DNA of 21,724 nucleotides from a virus: IMG/VR virus record IMGVR_UViG_3300047556_000004, positions 1-21,724 of that record, one strand, 5' to 3'. A model generated the notes under the pieces. It made no database searches. It saw nothing but the letters and a program-made list of their open reading frames with translations, and was not told the DNA's origin. This document shows positions 19,740-21,724 of this stretch, piece by piece. How positions within the stretch are numbered: the first letter of the stretch is position 1; the number at the start of each line of letters is the position of its first letter. Position numbers and translations under genes: made by a program.

Positions 19740-20852
19740 TTAAGCTTCCTCTTTAGCGGTTACGTCAAGAATGAACACGTCATTCTTTCCAGTAAACACA
19801 GGATATGCATACATTTCGTAGGCAACGTATCGACCGTTGTCGTTACGCCACTGCGAAATAAGGTTATCGAAGTAGGAGCTATACACCTTGTTAGGAACAG
19901 GGTCGATAGCCTCAAGAGGGTCGGAAACCTTAAGAACAGCCACCTTGTCAGCGCACTGCGAAACAAGACGACCATCCTTGAACATCGAAACGGCAGTACC
20001 TGTGTTCAGAATACCCTTGTCGTTGATCACCTCAATAGGTGCATGTTGGAGCTGGGTTAGGTAGCTGTTTACAATGTCAATGCTCAAGATAGGAGTGCTT
20101 TCGGTTTTGATCTTACCAAGGGTAAGCCCGATAAGGCTCTTTAGCTGCTTGGATTGGCAGATAAGCGAAGCGGTAGCCTTGCTCACGCGGTGCTTAACCA
20201 CTGTTTTACCAGCTAGGTCGGCCAAGTCCTCAGCGTACTGAATTACGCCTAGCACGTCCATAGTTTCAAGGGTAGCAGCGGACCAAACAACGTCGGTAGA
20301 GCGAAGCTTCTTTTTGCTGATACCATTCTCAAGGGCTGCAGACCAAACAACACCACCTGTGTTGTTAGTCTTGGTAAGGGTTACTTGACCGTCAGATAGA
20401 CCTTCCCAATACATTGCAAGAATACGCCTGTGAGGGGCGACAGCTGCCAACTCGTAAGGGTTGAACAGGTACTTCACGATCTGGGCGTACTGAGCCTTGT
20501 ACTGCTCTTGGGTAAGATTTTTCATCTTGTCCTGTAGGCGACCTTCCATGTAGTAGTAACGCTCTAGGCGATCGTTATCAATCTGCCACTCGTCACCCAT
20601 ACGTGCAAGCGTACCGGTTAGCTCACCGATAGATGGCATATCCCTCTTAGGCTTACCAGCCGACTTGTCGATAACGGTTCCAAGCATCGCTGCTGCATAG
20701 TCAGCTGTTGCTGCTGCGTATGTTTTCGATGCCTCATACTCCACGCTCATTTCCTTATCCCAACCTACCTTGTAGGTGGACGTTTTCATGTTTTCGTTGA
20801 TGAAAGCATCAAACGCCTTTTGCTTCTGAATTAGCTCTAGTATTGTAGCCAT
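19740..20852 (-). CDS. Major capsid protein
   Basis: A 370-residue protein, MATILELIQKQKAFDAFINE at the start, with segments such as YAAAMLGTVIDKSAGKPKRD, LFNPYELAAVAPHRRILAMY, TPILSIDIVNSYLTQLQHAP and, near the end, VYSSYFDNLISQWRNDNGRY. Length, helix-strand mix and place (after scaffold and decoration genes, before connector genes) fit a HK97-fold capsid subunit building the icosahedral head. It is the largest head gene seen. A hairpin follows it. Bacteroidetes phage capsid proteins are diverse, so the family name is not given. Confidence 0.78.
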   Translation of the reverse strand: MATILELIQKQKAFDAFINENMKTSTYKVGWDKEMSVEYEASKTYAAATADYAAAMLGTVIDKSAGKPKRDMPSIGELTGTLARMGDEWQIDNDRLERYYYMEGRLQDKMKNLTQEQYKAQYAQIVKYLFNPYELAAVAPHRRILAMYWEGLSDGQVTLTKTNNTGGVVWSAALENGISKKKLRSTDVVWSAATLETMDVLGVIQYAEDLADLAGKTVVKHRVSKATASLICQSKQLKSLIGLTLGKIKTESTPILSIDIVNSYLTQLQHAPIEVINDKGILNTGTAVSMFKDGRLVSQCADKVAVLKVSDPLEAIDPVPNKVYSSYFDNLISQWRNDNGRYVAYEMYAYPVFTGKNDVFILDVTAKEEA

Positions 20853-20856
20853 GGCA

Positions 20857-21444
20857 TTAGAGGGTTAGGAATTGAACATTAGGAAGTGCTGACTTAATAG
20901 CTGCGGTAGCAGCTTGAGGTAAACGGCTGGTAACTACGCCATCAGCTCTAAACATGATAGAGCAGGTTGGGTAGGTGTCAATCTCCACCTCGAATGGGTT
21001 TAGACCATCTGGGTTGATGGCCGACTTACCACTTGCACCTGCAGAATCGTAGGTCTGCAGCATGGCACCCTCTGCCAAAGCTCCTAGAGCACCAGCGGTG
21101 ATAGCAAAGCTATCGTAAGCTGCATTGGAGGTGTCAATAGTGCCAACGGTTACGGCCTTAGCTCCTGTACCAAGTACATCGGTAGCCACGAGCAAAGCAC
21201 CTTTCTTGATCTTCACAGCGGTACTATCGGTTGTGATAGCCTCGTAGAGTACGGCTGTCTTAATGAGCTTAGCGGTTCGTTCGGTGTGATCTGCCTTGAG
21301 AAAAACACCTTTTGGCAGCTTGGTAAGACCAGCTGGAAGGTTGGTTTTATCTAGGGCAAAACCTCCGTCGAACATCTTCATCGAGGAAACATCCCACATG
21401 TGGGAGTAGCTGTTTCCGCTCTGTGCGGTTGTTTTAAAATCCAT
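20857..21444 (-). CDS. Head decoration/head fibre protein
   Basis: A 195-residue protein rich in alanine, glycine and threonine: SSMKMFDGGFALDKTNLPAG near the start, a middle with repeated short strands (AVKIKKGALLVATDVLGTGA, KAVTVGTIDTSNAAYDSFAI) and a hydrophobic end (AAIKSALPNVQFLTL). The 'AVKIKKGALL-x-VG' layout resembles head fibre/decoration proteins of other phages. Position between scaffold and capsid genes, four bases before the capsid ATG, supports this. It would bind the outside of the capsid. Confidence 0.62.
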   Translation of the reverse strand: MDFKTTAQSGNSYSHMWDVSSMKMFDGGFALDKTNLPAGLTKLPKGVFLKADHTERTAKLIKTAVLYEAITTDSTAVKIKKGALLVATDVLGTGAKAVTVGTIDTSNAAYDSFAITAGALGALAEGAMLQTYDSAGASGKSAINPDGLNPFEVEIDTYPTCSIMFRADGVVTSRLPQAATAAIKSALPNVQFLTL

Positions 21445-21445
21445 C

Positions 21446-21724
21446 TTAGTTCTCTTTTTGAGGTTCGTTAATTGCCTTCATTGAATTGATAAAAGCATCC
21501 TCATCGGTATTGCCACCAGCCCCAATAACAGGAGGCTTAACGTTTGACATTCCGAGGTCGGATAGCTCCTGCTTCAAGTTGGTAACGCTTGTTTCAACCT
21601 CAGTCAAGTATCCGGTAAAGGCTTCGTCATTCTCGAACTGCATCCTTCCAAAGTCTTTAAGCTTCTGCTCTTTGAAGCTTTGGGGTATGCCGTCAAGGTT
21701 TAGCTTGGCCTGTAGCTGTTGGAG
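21446..21724 (-). CDS. Scaffold-like head protein, C-terminal part (runs off the window)
   Basis: The last 92 codons of a gene that continues beyond the right edge; there is no start in the window, as the frame is open to the last base (LQQLQAKLNLDGIPQSFKEQ upstream of the internal methionine at 21643). It is acidic, helical and rich in E, Q and K, ending in a flexible GAGGNTDEDAFINSMKAINE region. This is the style of phage capsid scaffolding proteins, and it lies directly before decoration and capsid genes. The visible part alone does not prove it. Confidence 0.6.
   Translation of the reverse strand, partial: LQQLQAKLNLDGIPQSFKEQKLKDFGRMQFENDEAFTGYLTEVETSVTNLKQELSDLGMSNVKPPVIGAGGNTDEDAFINSMKAINEPQKEN

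Noticed and set aside
1-21724. CRISPR arrays, insertion sequences or anti-phage defence genes
   Set aside because: No regularly spaced repeats, transposase or defence-type domains were seen; apart from the regulator, integrase and lipoprotein, the genes fit phage structure and lysis.

Overview
This window looks like about half of a temperate siphovirus genome (phage, or prophage in excised/circular form) of a Bacteroidota host. The host call rests on a BACON domain at the end of the tail tube protein, an integrase and lysis proteins of Bacteroidetes-phage type, one promoter matching the Bacteroidetes consensus (TTG, 21 nt, TAnnTTTG), and the lack of Shine-Dalgarno sites in front of most genes. 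I cannot name a genus. All family assignments come from reading the protein sequences and the gene order; no database search was possible.

Layout, left to right. 1-862: a small DNA-binding regulator on the + strand (33-335) with an inverted repeat just before its start, then a non-coding stretch of about 0.5 kb with several hairpins. 863-2173: a tyrosine integrase (- strand). 2174-2562: non-coding, with a terminator and a degenerate tRNA-Met-like element (2313-2386) that is the best candidate for the phage attachment site, because phage genes lie on both sides of it. 2563-4931: a tightly overlapping lysis cassette (- strand): a 38-residue acidic leader protein, a four-helix membrane protein, two small overlapping proteins, an N-acetylmuramidase endolysin, a holin-like protein and a spanin-like protein. 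5184-5753: a lipoprotein on the opposite strand with its own promoter and terminator, probably a lysogenic-conversion gene ('moron').

5801-21724 (- strand, so read right to left) is the morphogenesis operon in classical siphovirus order: scaffold-like protein (runs off the window), head decoration/fibre protein, major capsid protein, head-tail connector, head closure, HK97 gp10-like protein, tail terminator candidate, tail tube protein with BACON domain, a small unknown protein, tail assembly chaperones G and G-T (overlapping in the -1 frame), tape measure protein, an unknown protein, a Dit with an inserted carbohydrate-binding-like module and a PKD-like tail, and a 1736-residue tail-tip/fibre protein with two more modules of the same kind.

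The observations most worth following are: two copies of a 17-bp palindrome TGTATCA-N3-TGATACA, each in front of a - strand gene (4969-4985 and 12639-12655); strong Shine-Dalgarno sequences at three lysis genes only, which is odd for Bacteroidota; carbohydrate-binding-like modules spread along the whole tail (tube, Dit, tip); a break in frame at the start of the tape measure gene; and the tRNA-like attachment site.
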